64,000 bases of DNA from Zasmidium citrigriseum (GCA_002786025.1 NHNW01000039.1:1-64000), one strand, 5' to 3'. Positions 31,818 through 44,766 are shown, counted from the first letter of the stretch. Made by a program: numbers and translations. The notes: generated by a model not told the origin, from the letters alone.

Positions 31818-34800
31818 TTTTGATAGTTGGATTGAGTCAAGATCAGAATCGAAGTAGAAACCAGTTCAGCCCCAAAAGTTAAAGTCTCCAAGAAAGTGTC
31901 TTCTGTTGAGGCGTGCGTGTAGCGGTGTATGTGACTTGAGTCGACAGTGGTCAGGGTCAAGGCCAATGGCGGACGGCGGATAGTGGCGGGTGGTCGAAGG
32001 CGTGATGAAGGGACAGGTGGTTGCAGAAGAGGATCCAGATTCGCGGGATGATGAGAAGAAAGCTGAAACGCAGAGAGGCCACCCAAGATATATAGCAAAT
32101 GGCAGAGATGCTCTGATGCAACGACTTGGATGGGGTTGCTTCGAAGCAGTGACGCTAAAAGTGGAATTTGTCCTTTATGCCCACCCTCTGAGCAAACAGT
32201 CGCGCCGCCAGCGACAGGCCCGGTGCACACAATGTCGTCGGATACAGACGGTGGGAGATGGATTGAGCGACGAGGCAAGATCTGGTGATACCATGGAGGG
32301 ACGGCGACGGTGCGACGCTGCCCTTTTCTCTCCTCTCGCTCGCCAACCCGTGGTCATTGCGCTCACCAAAGCAGTAAGCAGAGAAAACCCACAAGAAGCT
32401 AGGGCGGCGTGGCTCGCACTCCCCGTCGCCGCGCCTGTGGGCTGCGGTGTTCTGGGAGCAGATCCCTGCGGCAAGGCACGATGGCCGGCTGCTTTGGGCC
32501 AGGCGGGCGAGTGGTGCGGTGCGGTGCTGGTGTGCCAGGCAAGCTCTTCCAGAAAGGCGTTGGAAGCGCCGATCAGGAACCCATCGAATCGGCGCCGCCT
32601 CCCAGCTCCCGGGCACTGGATCGTTGCACCGCGCAGCACAGGACGCTGGATCTTGGTTAAGGTTTCGCTCCCAGATGGACGACTCGGACGGCTGCCGGCT
32701 GCCAGACGCCCCCGAGTGATGAATCGTCGACCTGAATCAGAATCGAAGAGCTGACGCAGCGCGATAGTACGAGGATCAATCACCCCTGAATGCGTATGAG
32801 CAAGCGCGGTGAGGCTGCGGCGCCTGGCCCACCGGCGGGCAGCGACAGGCATCTCTTCGCACAAGCAGACGTCGAGAGAAAGTCTGGCAGACAGGACTGC
32901 CGCAACGAGCAGCCTGCAGGAGCCGTGCAGACGCCATGCAGGTCGGCGAGCGCCCGTCCAACGGCGGCCATCGCTGACAAAGGCCCATTCGTCTGCCCAT
33001 CCATGATCCGCCCTTCCAAGATGCCCCCGTGCATCTGCGATGTCGACGATCCCTGGGCCATGGCCTGCCGTCCGGCACGCAAACTGTTCGGCCCATGTGC
33101 CGACTGGACGCAAGCCGGTGTTGGGCGGTCAGCTGTCTGGCACACGATGCGAGGTGCTGGAGCCACTGGTCGAATGCGGCCAAGCTCGAAGCGTATTCTG
33201 CTAGCGCGGGCACTTCACCCACTGCTGTCATCGACCCCATCAACCACATCTCTCTGTCCATCGCATTCCGTGGCGGCTCATCGAGTCGACGCATCACAAA
33301 TCTCACTACACCTCCCCCACGGCATGTGAGCAATGTCTCCTGCTTCCACGCTGACGCTAGGACAGGCCGACTTCACACCACCAGGCCGGAGTGTGTGTAA
33401 CTGCCGCACTCGCCCTGTCATGGAATGTGATGAGATCCAATGCCACCAGCAACATCACGCGGCAGGCGTGATAAATTGTCACCATTTCACGGCAGAGCGT
33501 CACCCGCACACGCTTACTGACAGGTCCCAATATTTCCCGCCGACCTGGTTACGAGCCAGAGACACGACCTGCAGCCACACCTAGAAGTTTGCGCCATACC
33601 CTGGCTGGCCAATGTATCTGCCCGCTACATGTTACACCCGCCCAGCATCTTTAGCGGTCGCTGGCGCAGATTTGACGCCTGACCCACGGATCCGCCCTGC
33701 CCTTAACGCACCTGCCATCTGCAGCAGTGGCGTGAAGAGGAAAGCTCACATTCTGAAAGAACGGCTTCAAAGAATTCGCACGGTCACTTCTGGGATCTAC
33801 GAAGTCCCGGCTATGGCGTTATCCCCATGTAACCCCAAACAGCTGTCTTGCATGCCGGATCGTGTGGAGAAGCTCGGTGATGGCCCAACGTCATCTCCAT
33901 CCACATCTTCAATTTCGGCTGATCACATTCATTGAATGATGTCCATCAGAAGATGCTTGTTGTACAGGCCGCTCTGTCCGGTCATCGCTAGCTTTGACGA
34001 AGTCCTGACCTGGCGGGGAATAAGCCCTGCAGCGACGCCACGCACCCTTTCCTCACGACTGCAGCCATCATCCCGCTTTGGGCCCCTTCTTGCAACCCAA
34101 CCATCTATCTGAGATGCGATCAGATCAGCCAAGCCATATCGACCAAACCACCGTAGATACCTGCTCTCCCACCAAGTCGGTCACACCGAGACACAGAAAG
34201 GCCCATTCGCCGGAGGGATCTCCAGTGCATGTCGACGCGGGTATCACGTTGCACACCCACCATATACATTCCCTCGGAGCTCGACCGAGGAGCAGAGATT
34301 CAGACACAGGGCACTCTATCATGGCGTCTGCGGCTCGCATTGACGTCTCCACTCTGGCGTCGATCGTATTGCGCAACCGCATCTCCCTGGGAGTGCACTA
34401 ATGCAGGAACAATGTCTTGAAGTTTGGGTCTTTCGTTCCCGGTCACTGGGTCAACTGTCAATGCGGTGGAGAAGGTGAGTGAAGCCTCTGTGCGATGGTG
34501 GATGCTTGACGTTGCGTTATTGCCGCGCCTACCTCGTCACCATCTCCACAACGATGCTGCAAGTGGAATTTGCTTCAATAACATGCCTGCAGAGGATGCT
34601 GGAAGTTAGCACGACCAATTTCTGGCGGAGAAATTCTGCCCATCGAACCCATCATCAGGAATGCTCTTCAACTTGAAGCGCAGAGTCGCATCAAGTGTCA
34701 TCAAAAGCATCAAGAACCGAGGTGATGACCTCCAGGATGATGATCGTTGTTTGGGACTCGCTTCAAGGACCTTGCAGTTCGACGTTGATGCGACGCCAGG

Positions 34801-35959
34801 GCTGTAACAGCCTCGGTAAGTACAAGTATATTTCTCCTGCAACTTCAATATTGGTCCTCCAATCCTCGTCGCTCGAGCGGATCAATGCTATACGGTGACC
34901 ATCGGTGATCATCTGATGGCCACAGGCATTGATTTATTGAGGGGTCTCTGCAGGTAAACAGTATCTTGCGCTTCTCGGTATATGCCAAGCATATCGTCAT
35001 TGTCGCCTTGGAAATTGTCCTCCCTGTGCCACTACAAGCTTGAGGGCTGAGATCCTTCGTGAGAGTTGACAGACCAGAGCGTTGACTTAATGGTCTTGGA
35101 AGAAACGAGCGTCTTCGCGTCACATGCAATGCGGACTTCTAAGAGAAGTCTCGAGAAATGGACCGAACGATCGCGGACCGGCAGTCAGCTTCATCTGTCG
35201 ACACAGCCACAGGTGGTGAGATCAATACAAGCAACCGGGCCACCTATCTTCTAGAACATGGACTGAACGGTATTGACCAGCTGTTATATTTCCTCACGTG
35301 CTGGAGAATGAATCGTGTCGTCCCACGGAATTTGCCACAGCTCACAGTAAAGACTGCACCTGGATCCCCCAACGCTCGCCTGATGTATCGCCCATCTCTT
35401 CTCCTCAACCCGCTGGTTGTCGCGAATCTGGTGACCTCTGAACCATTTCAGCCATGAACGCCCTTCCACACTCAAAGTTGCTCTTTGTGAGTTCGAGGTC
35501 TACCGGTCACTGCGAGTGATATCGTCCGAATGGAGAAGCATGTGATAACGTTGCAAGGTGTCGTCAAATTTGCGTCGGTGAAGAAGATGCGGCTCAGCAC
35601 GCACGTGATGTTGATCAGCCACAAGGCTGGTGAGGAAGGAGCGACTGCTATTGGTCGAATTCGGCGGTCGAGGAAGTTTCGCGCATCGTCCAGCATCGAC
35701 GGCCGCAAAATCATTCGAAGCGCCCGGACCACCGTAGCCCACTCACTTCAGCCCACCTCGTCGTCATTCCGCACCCTCTGCTTGTCCCTCCGCCAGCAAA
35801 TTCTAAAATCTTTGACTACACCTTCGCTTGAAGCGACCCGTCCAATCAAATCCCGCCCCAAACAACTTTTCCCAGCGTGCAAACACAGCTTGCCCTCCGA
35901 AACATCCTCCCATCGAACACACCAAACAACACCACCCACACCGCACGCACCCGCACAGC
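31818..35959. other. 4-kb region without a convincing gene
   Basis: From 31.9 to 33.4 kb the DNA is GC-rich and open in several overlapping frames on both strands (up to 312 codons). These lack motifs, have Arg/Ala/Gly-biased composition and contradict one another, as expected of chance frames in GC-rich DNA. From 33.4 to 35.6 kb only short frames occur. The final 300 bp form the Hsp88 promoter. A long non-coding RNA or an unusually diverged gene is possible but not supported. Confidence 0.4.
35673..35680 (+). promoter_or_regulatory. Heat-shock-element-like site GAAGTTTC
   Basis: GAA-nn-TTC, two inverted units of the HSF1 site, lies about 280 bp before the Hsp88 start. A CCAAT box is at 35842-35846. 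Two units is the minimum for HSF binding, so this is suggestive only. Confidence 0.3.
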
Positions 35960-38467
35960 ATGTCTGTGGTCGGCCTGGACTTTGGCACGGCCAACGCGGT
36001 CATTGCCGTTGCCCGGAATAAGGGCGTCGACGTGATCACCAACGAGGTCTCCAACCGTGCGACTCCCGCTCTGGTGGGCTTCGGCCCCAAGAGCAGATAC
36101 CTGGGCGAGGCCGCAAAGACCCAGGAGGTTTCCAACCTCAAGAACACCGTCGGCTCCCTCACACGCCTCGCCGGCCGCTCGTTACAAGACCCAGATGTTC
36201 AGATCGAGCAAGAGTATGTGTCAGCACCTCTGTGCGAGGTCAATGGCCAGGTCGGCGCAGAGGTCACATACATGGGCCAGAAGCAGAAGTTCTCTGCTAC
36301 TCAGCTCATTGCCATGTTCCTGACCAAGGCACGTGAGACTGCTTCGAAAGAGCTGAGACTGCCGGTGAACGACATGGTCATTTCGGTGCCGGCTTGGTAC
36401 ACAGACGCACAGAGGAGAGGCATGCTCGATGCCGCAGATGTGGCCGGTATCAAGACCCTGCGCCTCATGAACGAGACCACTGCCACCGCGCTTGGATACG
36501 GTATCACCAAGCTTGATCTCCCAGGACCAGAGGAGAAGCCACGCCGAGTTGCGTTTGTCGATATCGGCCACAGCAACTACACCTGCTCCATCTGTGAGTT
36601 CCGAAAGGGCGAGCTCAAGGTCATCTCCACCGCCTACGACCGACACTTTGGTGGCCGCAACTTCGACAAGGCCATCATCGAGCACTTCCGTAAGGAATTC
36701 AAAGAGAAGAATAAAATCGGTATGGATCTCCCATTGTCCCCCGCAAGAAGTTGTTTAACCAGGCAACGAGCGTTATGCTAACATACTTTACTTTCTAGAT
36801 ATCTACGAGAACCCCAAGGCACGTGTGCGAGTGGCAGCTGCAGTTGAGAAGCTGAAGAAGGTCCTGTCTGCAAATGCCATGGCACCAATCAACATCGAAT
36901 CGCTCATGAACGATGTCGATGTGCGTGGCATGCTCAAGCGTGAGGAGCTGGAGGAGCTGGTCAAGCCATTGTTGGATCGCGCAACTGTTCCTCTGGAGCA
37001 GGCTCTTGCCGATGCCAAGCTCAAGACTGAGGACATCGACTTCATCGAGCTTGTTGGTGGCTGCACGCGTGTCCCGGCGCTCAAGGCCATCATCCAGAAC
37101 TTCTTCGGCAAGCAGCTCAACTTCACGCTCAACGCCGATGAGGCTATCGCTCGTGGCTGCGCATTCAGCTGCGCTATTCTGTCACCCGTCTTCCGTGTCC
37201 GCGACTTCAGCGTTCAGGACATTGTCAACTACCCCATCGAGTTCACCTGGGAGAAGTCTCCCGACATTCCGGACGAGGACACGAGCTTGACCGTCTTCAA
37301 CCGTGGTAATGCCATGCCGTCGACCAAGATCCTGACCTTCTACCGGAAACAGCCTTTCGACCTCGAGGCCAAATACGCGAAGCCCGATTCGCTGCCAGGG
37401 AAGATGAACCCATGGATCGGCCGATTCAGCGTAAAGGGTGTCAAGGCTGAGGGCAAGGACGACTTCATGATCTGCAAGCTCAAGGCACGCCTGAACTTGC
37501 ACGGTGTGCTCAACGTCGAGCAAGGATACTATGTGGAGGAGCAAGAGATTGAGGAGCCAGTGCCAGAGTCGAAGGATGAGGCCAAGAAGGATGGTGATGT
37601 GAGTACAGCCCATGTTTTGCGTTCGACATTTCGCCCTGCATTTGTTTTGAGTGAAGAGGAGGAGAAAGCATTGGAAAAAGCGACCTCGAACCTGGTCAAT
37701 TTGCATATCGAAGAAGAGCGAGCGCCGAAGCGCCAAAAGCGTGACGAACCATTGCTGACGAGTCGACAGGCAATGGAAACCGACGAGAAGGCCAACGGCG
37801 AGGCCAAGGCACCTGTCAAGACCCGCAAGGTCAAGAAGCAGGTGCGCAAGGGCGACCTCCCACTTTCTGCTGGAACCGCCTCGCTCGATCAATCCGCCAA
37901 GGACTCTCTCATGGAGAAGGAAGGCCAGATGGTTGCAGAGGACAAGCTCGTTGCCGAGACCGAAGACAGGAAGAACGAGCTCGAGTCCGAGATCTACGCC
38001 ATGCGCGGCAAGGTCGACGAGCCATACGAGAGCAACGGGTACGCTGATTTCTGCAGCGAAGACGAGAAGACCAAGATCAAGGCCAAGTGCGATGAGCTCG
38101 AGGTAAGTCATGACACACCCAATACCATACAACATAGATACTAACGCTTTTGTAGGACTGGCTCTACGAGGATGGCGAGGATGCCACCAAGGCTCAGTAC
38201 ACCGCCAAGCTGGAGGAGCTGCGGTCGTCTGCCGGCCCAGTGATCCAGCGCTTCAACGACAAGCGAATGGAGGAAGAGGAGGCCAAGCGAAAGGCCGAGG
38301 AAGAAGCCGCAGCTAAGAGACGGGCTGAGGAAGAGGCCAAGAAGAAGGCCGAAGAGGAGAAGAGGAAAGCAGAGGAGGAGGCCAAGAAGCAGCAAGAGAA
38401 GCCCGACGAGGAGATGAAGGATGCTGACGCTGAGGGCCAGGCACCGGCTGATGTCGAGGAGGCATAG
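35960..38467 (+). CDS. hsp88: Hsp88/Sse1, Hsp110-family chaperone
   Basis: Four exons (introns 36720-36798, 37599-37769 and 38103-38155) give 734 residues. Hsp110 proteins act in the cytosol as nucleotide-exchange factors for Hsp70 and as holdases. The ATPase domain has GLDFGTANAVIAVARNKG, ISVPAWYTDAQRRG, LRLMNETTATALGYGI, VDIGHSNYT and IELVGGCTRVPAL. The acidic linker (EEQEIEEPVPESKDEAKKDGD), the basic KTRKVKKQVRKGDLP and the C-terminal Glu/Ala/Lys-rich helix ending in PADVEEA are typical of fungal Sse1. The second intron is 171 nt, divisible by three and free of stops. If retained it adds 57 residues. I treat it as spliced because the joined KDGD-AMETDE matches the family better. Confidence 0.93.
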
Positions 38468-38742
38468 AGCGTTCCCAGGCGCGTATGAAGACGGGCATAG
38501 ATGGGAAAAGCGGCTCGGCGTCGGTTGGCTTGGTAATGATGAAACGAAGGCATTGCGGCTAGCAGGCGCTCCCTGGTATGAAGGACTATGTGCATGACTC
38601 TGTTGGTTCTGTTCTTGTTTTTCCATCGTGGGTGAGATGAAAGCGAGAGCTGATGAGACGTATAGATAGATGATTATGAAAAGAAAAGATGACTTTCCTC
38701 TTCTTATCCATGTTACTCCCTTCCTCTTCCGATTCTCTTCTA
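38468..38742. other. Convergent 3' region
   Basis: Short spacer between the stops of Hsp88 (+) and the amidase (-). Nothing else seen. Confidence 0.4.
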
Positions 38743-40807
38743 CTAAAGCAAGATCTCCCCACCACTAACAACACTCCTCCCCGCCTGAACCTCCCTCACG
38801 ATCCCTTCATTCACCAACGCCTCAACAAGATCAAACAACATCCCATCGCAACCCCTCCCCGCCACGAAATTCACACTCAGAGGCAAAGTCTCCATTTCCC
38901 CCGTCACCCGCGACAAGTATTCGACTTCTCCTATCGGCACCACGAAATCCGGTACTCCTGCCATGGGTGAAATTCGACTTGTTGAGAATGGTGAGGGCGG
39001 TGTTACACCGGCGAGGTAAGTATCGCGGTAGGTGGGTTTTAGGGATGTGATGTGGGTGTAGAGGAGGAGGGAGTCGGTGCATGAGGGAAGGTGCGTGGTT
39101 GTGAGGAAGGATTGGAAGTGGGATTTCTTTTGGTGCGCGAGGTGGAGGTCCTGAGAGGTGGTGTTTTGAGTGAGGTTCCAGCGGACTAGGGCTGAGGGGT
39201 CGACGAAGGGCGTTCGGTTGTTGTACGTGGAGGCGTAGTCGGCGAAGAAGGGGTCTCGGACGAGACGGGCTTGGTCGGCTGAGGTTATGAGGTCGTAGGT
39301 GTTGTTGATGTAGGAGGGGAAGTCTGGGTTGGTCGGGTGGGAGGCGGACCAGGATTCGGTGAGGTTGAGGGGTTTTGTTGTTGCGTTGAGGAAGTTTGTG
39401 AGGTTTTGGAGGAAGGCGGCGAGCTGCGGGTATGTTGTTGAGGGGTAGTCTGTTAGAAGGATTGTTTTGGGGAAGGATGGGGAGGAGGTGATGTTTGGTC
39501 GATAGAGGGCTTCCGCGGCGGTTCTCCAGAGAGTCGGAGAACGGGCGAGGAGACCGGGTGTGTCGAAGGCTGGGGAGAGGGGCATCGTGTTGGTTAGGGA
39601 AAGGAGGCCGTGAGCTGGTACGTCAGCAAAATGGGGTTTGTGGAGATTGAGGTGTCTTACTTGGTCGATTGCCAAAGACGCCATTCTTTTGGCTTGGGCT
39701 GCGTATGCTTCCGCCCGTGTCGCTTCCCACAGCGATATCTACCCACGGATACGAGGCTGTTTGGTATGTGAGCAACGTTTAAAGTTGATTGCTAATTCCA
39801 ATGACTTACCAATGCCAGCTCCTGGTCCAGCAGACGACGAAGAAGGGTCTTGATATCCATCTCCTCGCGGGTCTAAGGGAGCTTCAGTCTCATGCTGATA
39901 AGCAGTTCTCAGAGAAGTGGAACTCACTGAAAGGAGAATGATAATCAACCCAGTCTGCCGTTGCTGTCTCCCCGACAGCAAATTGGCTTGTCTTCATCTT
40001 TCCCACAACAATCGCTCCCGCATCGAGGAGATTCTGCACAGGAAGTGCCGTCTCATTCGCCTCAGGATAGAGGTGATACCATGCTCGATTCCCATTCGAA
40101 GTCTTGAGGCCTTTGATATCGAAGATGTCTTTGACGCCGAGTCGTACGCCCGCAAGAGGTTTCTTCTTGGTCTTCGTGAAGTAGAGCCGGGATGGAACTG
40201 CTACCGCGAGTGACTGGCCAGGGATATTTGCGGGCAGGACTGAGGAGGAGCCATCAGAGTTCGAGATTGCGGTTTCTGTAAAAGCACCCTGGGTATCTGG
40301 GTATAGTCGATATGCTTGGTAGAGGGATCCGGCGGCTGAGGCGAAGTATGGGCCATTGGCAATGAAGGGCTTGGTTTTGTTCGCCTTTTTGGCGATAATT
40401 GTTCGATTCGATAGAGACGCAGTACCGGCTAGAGATTCTTGGCTTCCCGTTTGTTGGATATACAGAGCTGCTTTTCGTCAGTAGTCTTCGCAACCGAGTC
40501 TTGGGCTCAGAAAGCTACCTTGCAGGAAACCCAGTTGAAACACATCGTCCTCGCGTAAAAAGGTTTCTTTCACTTGCTCCAAATCGTTGGATCCAAAGGA
40601 AGTAGTGTTGTGATTGATTACCGTTACCGGGACCAGCTCGTCAAAGGATCCAGTATTTCGCCATTCGGGTATCTTGCCAACAGCTGTTGAGGGGACGTAG
40701 TAGTAGATGTCGCTGAGCAACAGCGTTTTGCCTGTCGTGATGAGATTCTGAGCGCTGGCAAGCGTGCTGCAGAGCGTGGCACCCCAGGCCAGCACAAGTA
40801 GTTGCAT
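38743..40807 (-). CDS. Secreted amidase-signature enzyme with long N-terminal domain
   Basis: Five exons (introns 40471-40518, 39873-39927, 39757-39809 and 39615-39660) give 620 residues. A signal peptide ([19 protein letters not shown]) precedes an N-terminal domain of about 180 residues of unknown role. The amidase signature follows: [14 protein letters not shown], catalytic Lys in VGKMKTSQF (Lys254), cis-Ser region [13 protein letters not shown] (about 287-300), and nucleophile Ser315 in GSDTGGSIR. These form the Ser-cisSer-Lys triad that hydrolyses carboxamides. The C-terminal half is diverged, with many N-glycosylation sequons, agreeing with secretion. It is divergent from the L-amino-acid oxidase 530 bp away. 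The substrate is unknown. Confidence 0.85.
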
Positions 40808-41336
40808 TGTTTTCGATCAATTCGTCTTCGGGTCGAGTCTTCAGGCGGAATGACTGCTGGAGTGTTTCTCTTCACAGTCTTCCTGAGCTTTGGTCATCAA
40901 AGTACTCCAAACCAATCTTCTGTGTCACTTCTTGTTATAAATCCCATCACGTCTCCCAATGTTGCCATAGTAGCTAGTGGGAAGCTGAAGCTGGCTGATC
41001 ATCAGGGTCATCCATCACAAGAGAGAAAACGCCCTGCTAGCTGCTGCACCACTGCATGTCTTGCCATTGCTGTCCAGAGCTCCGTTGACCGTCGTCTTGG
41101 CTTCTGTAGTGTCTTGGTATTGCAAGCCAGTAAAGTGAGCAAATATCGCTGTTAGCTTGTTCAGACTTGGTGAGCTTATAGCCATCAAGGTGTGTGTATG
41201 CGGGTCCACTGCAGACAGATCATCATGTTTGCCAACAATGTCCAGAAAATTTTTGATGCTGAGGATGGCGTGCAGGACGGCAATGTAATATTAAACTGTG
41301 CAGTGCTCGAGACGATGGGAAACATCAATCCTGATC
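40808..41336. promoter_or_regulatory. Divergent promoter region, amidase / amino-acid oxidase
   Basis: This 529-nt region is shared by two divergent genes for secreted nitrogen-releasing enzymes. It contains scattered GATA/TATC-type hexamers (for example CTGATCA at about 40997), the core bound by AreA-type nitrogen regulators, but such short cores are frequent by chance. Confidence 0.35.
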
Positions 41337-43270
41337 ATGGCCACTTTGCAGCGGGCTTCTGGCCTGCTTTTAGCAGCGCTCGTTCTTCCGTCACTGGGCA
41401 ATCCAATACAAGCTCTCAATGCCCCAAGCACTACCAAGAACGACAAGCCTCTTTTAGAAGACTTCGACGCCCTCGGTGCATGGTTCGACGGCGTTGCAGC
41501 AATTAACCAATCCTCGGTCCCTCGCCAGTCAAATGTATCGATCGCGATCGTCGGCGGCGGTATCTCTGGTCTCGCAACCGCTCTGATGCTTGAAAGCGTT
41601 GGCGTGCACGACTGGGAAATCATAGAGGCCAGCGAGCGAGTCGGTGGTAAGTGACGATGAAGCATGTTGTGTGACTTGGCTTACATGATGATAGGGCGCT
41701 TCCGGACCAAGTATGTCGGCGGGACTCAAGAGTGGGCTGAAATGGGTCCGATGCGATTGCCATACACCATCACATACCATAGCGATAACAGCACCCACGA
41801 GTACACTGATCACCGTATGGTATGGCAGCTGGCGGATTGGTTGAATGAGTTGAACCACAACGACTCGTCTCTGAAGGTCGACTTCATTCCTTGGATACAA
41901 CATTCCCCGAATGAACTTCTCGCTCGCGGGACTGGCAGACATCCTGATGGAAGCATCCCGACTCGTGCTGATATCGCTGCCAACTCCAGTCTTGCGGTCA
42001 AGGCGCCGCTGATGACAGCCGAGTACGACGATACCAAAGCCATGATGAACAAGATTCTGGAAGATGAGAAGAGGCTGAAGGCGATTCAGCGGGATGTCTG
42101 GAGACAACACAAGAAGGCGATGGATCAAGGCCTGGATGATGTTAGCGAGCAGGTAAGAGAGCTGCATGACTTACCCAGATTGATCTCGCGATGCTGATAA
42201 GAGACAGGCTATGATGCGTCTCGAGTGGAAGGCATCAGAGAATGTAACGGATGCCATCTGGACCAACACGGACTATGATGTGTTTTGGGATGAACTGCAC
42301 CACAATGTGAGTAACTTTCACCCATGGGCACCCGGCACCGCTCTGACTGAAGCCGTAGAGCAATCTTGCCCAAGATGGAAGTAGCGGATCTCTTGGTGAG
42401 ACCGAATGGAAGTGCATCGATGGCGGTTTCAACCGACTCTCAGATGCGTTCATCCCGCATGTGTCAGATCGTCTGACCCTCAGCCGGAAGATCACCAAGC
42501 TGGAGGCCATCGAAACTAATGCGACTTCGAAGACTCGGCTGTCATGGCATGAAGGCTCAGGCAAGAACCGTACGACCCATTCGAAAGATTTCGATTACAC
42601 GATCATGGCAGTGCCGTTCACCATGACTCGATTCATGGACATGCCCGACTACTCCTCGGTCCTCTCGCGCGCCAAGAGTGAGGCGGGCCTTCGTTTCAAG
42701 TCGGCCTGCAAAGTGTCTTTGCTCTTCCAAGAGCGCTTCTGGGAGAAGGGCGAGCGTCCGATCTTTGGTGGGTACTCCCAGCCAGAGAGCACGGCCGTGG
42801 GTGCATTGTACTACCCAGTCTATGGCCTGAATGAGACTGGCCGTCCGGGCCTGATTACCCATTATCGCGGTGGCGACTGGAGCGATCGCTTCGTGAGCTT
42901 CTCTGACGAACAGCATGCCGAATTGGTGTTGGATGCCATTGCCAGCCTGCATGGCGAAGAAGTCCGAGACTTGTACACCGGCGATTTCGAAAGACTCTGC
43001 TGGTTGCAGGACGAACACACAGCCACGTCTTGGACCAGGCCAGATATCGAGCAGCACAAGCTTTACATTCCTTCATACCACCGGACGGAGCACAATACCA
43101 TCTTCATCGGGGAGCATACCGCGCCAACTCATGCGTGGGTGAGCTCATCGTTGCATTCGTCCGTTCGAGGCGCTGTGCAGCTATTATTGGAGCTTGGGAT
43201 GGTTCCAGAGGCCAAGGAGTTGAATCAGCGATGGATGGGCAGATGGATTGGGTTGAAGGAAGAAGATTGA
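41337..43270 (+). CDS. Secreted flavin amine oxidase, L-amino-acid oxidase-like
   Basis: Four exons (introns 41647-41694, 42153-42207 and 42307-42358) give 592 residues. The enzyme oxidises L-amino acids (or amines) to oxo acids with release of ammonia and hydrogen peroxide, using FAD. A signal peptide (MATLQRASGLLLAALVLPSL) is followed by the Rossmann motif VGGGISGLA at 72-80 and the GRFRTKY...GPMRLP region after the first intron, where the substrate carboxylate-binding Arg is expected in LAAOs. The C-terminal FAD site is IFIGEHTAPTHAWVSSSLHSSVRGA. Several sequons suit an extracellular location. It shares a promoter region with the amidase. Confidence 0.88.
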
Positions 43271-43443
43271 GCAAGAGTGGGAGTGGGAGGAAGAAAGGAA
43301 GTCGGCAGGAACGCTAGTCTATATTCGGCTAGTGCGAGCGACGTCGCTCTTGCATACCACATGTCGCCGCTATCATTCACTTACATCGCCACTCATCTCC
43401 TGTCCTTCGTTGTCATGTTTCATGAGATTTTCCATTGGAGCTA
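43271..43443. other. Short tandem intergenic spacer
   Basis: Only 173 nt separate the oxidase stop from the next plus-strand start; it must hold a terminator and promoter. Confidence 0.35.
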
Positions 43444-44766
43444 ATGTTTTCCCGCCGCGTCGTTCAGGCGCTCCGCCCACAAAGTCGATTTTTCTCCGCC
43501 AGCTCACGGCACAATGCCGACTTCACTCATGCAGTCATTGGGGCTGGAGCAGTGGGGCTTGCTATTGCTCGAAGATTGCAGCAAGTTGAGGGAGCGCAGG
43601 TCGTCTTGATTGAGAAACATGACATGATCGGCAGCGAGACCAGCAGTCGAAATTCCGAGGTTGGATCTGAGCTTTCTCTGCCATGAATGGCCACTGATGT
43701 TCACAACCAGGTTATTCATGCCGGTCTTTACTATGGCACCGATAGCCTCAAGACGAAAATGTGTATACAAGGGAAGCACATGATGTACGAGTATTGCCAA
43801 AAGAACGATGTCCCCTATATGAATTGTGGCAAATGGATCGTGGCCCAGGATGACGTGCAGATGAAGGAATGTCAAAAGGTGCACGACTTTGCAAAGTCGA
43901 TCGATGTTCCGGTTCGATTCTTGTCCAAGGAGGAGACTCAAAGGCGAGAGCCAGATGTACGGGCTGAGGCTGGCGCACTTGAAAGTACGTCCACCGGCAT
44001 CGTAGACTCTCACGGGTTTATGCAGTCTCTGCTAGGAGACTTCGAGAACGAGGGCGGCACTACCGCTCTTGTAAGCCCTGTGACTCGCATCCAGGCTCCA
44101 TCGAACGGAGACTTAGAGTGGAAGATTTGGACAGGAACCAATGCGTCAGAACCGATACCAGATTCACCTACGCCACAGACTCCCGAGCAGAGCCCGGCCC
44201 ATGAAGATGACACGTTCATCACCGCAGAAACCGTCATCAACTGCGCCGGCCTATATGCTTGCGCCATCAACAATATGATCCTACCACCTGAAAGACATCG
44301 AACACCATTTTACGCCAAGGGTTCCTACTTCACATATTCGAAGTCGCACCCCAAGCCATCGACCCTCATCTACCCAGCGCCGGTGCCAGGTCACGGAGGG
44401 CTCGGAACGCATCTCACACTCGACATGGGTGGTCAAGTTCGTTTCGGACCTGACCTTGAATGGGTTGATTCACCGAATGACCTGGCACCAAACTCAAACA
44501 GCGAACGATTCCAGGCTGCTATCGCCGATATCAAGTCTTACCTACCAGGAATCGATGCAGACGCAGTTTCATTGGGCTATGCAGGTATCAGGCCGAAGCT
44601 CGGCAAAACCAGTGCGCTCGCTGGCGGTGGGAGTACCTTCCAGGACTTTTACATCGCAAAAGAGAAAGAAGTACAAGGCTTCATCAACCTGCTCGGAATC
44701 GAGAGCCCCGGCTTGACGAGCAGTCTGGCGATAGGAGAGGAAGTGTACAGGTTGTTGTACAAATGA
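43444..44766 (+). CDS. Mitochondrial L-2-hydroxyglutarate dehydrogenase
   Basis: Two exons (intron 43660-43710) give 423 residues. This FAD enzyme of the DAO superfamily oxidises L-2-hydroxyglutarate to 2-oxoglutarate, a metabolite-repair reaction in mitochondria. The N-terminus (MFSRRVVQALRPQSRFFSASSR) is a clear presequence. The dinucleotide motif VIGAGAVGLAIARRL covers 31-45. Family hallmarks include SSRNSEVIHAGLYY across the intron, HGFMQSL, ETVINCAGLYA and the C-terminal GYAGIRPKLG with DFYIAKEKE and GIESPGLTSSLAIGEEV. The intron has a weak donor (GTTGGA) but must be removed because it contains an in-frame TGA. A central insert (about 180-205) is Pro/Glu/Thr-rich. Confidence 0.92.

Noticed and set aside
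31990..33113. Long ORFs on both strands (254 codons plus, 312 codons minus)
   Set aside because: They overlap each other, have Arg/Ala/Gly-biased composition of GC-rich DNA, and show no motif, signal or splice partner.
37182..38135. 317-codon minus-strand ORF opposite Hsp88
   Set aside because: Antisense shadow of the highly biased Hsp88 coding sequence.
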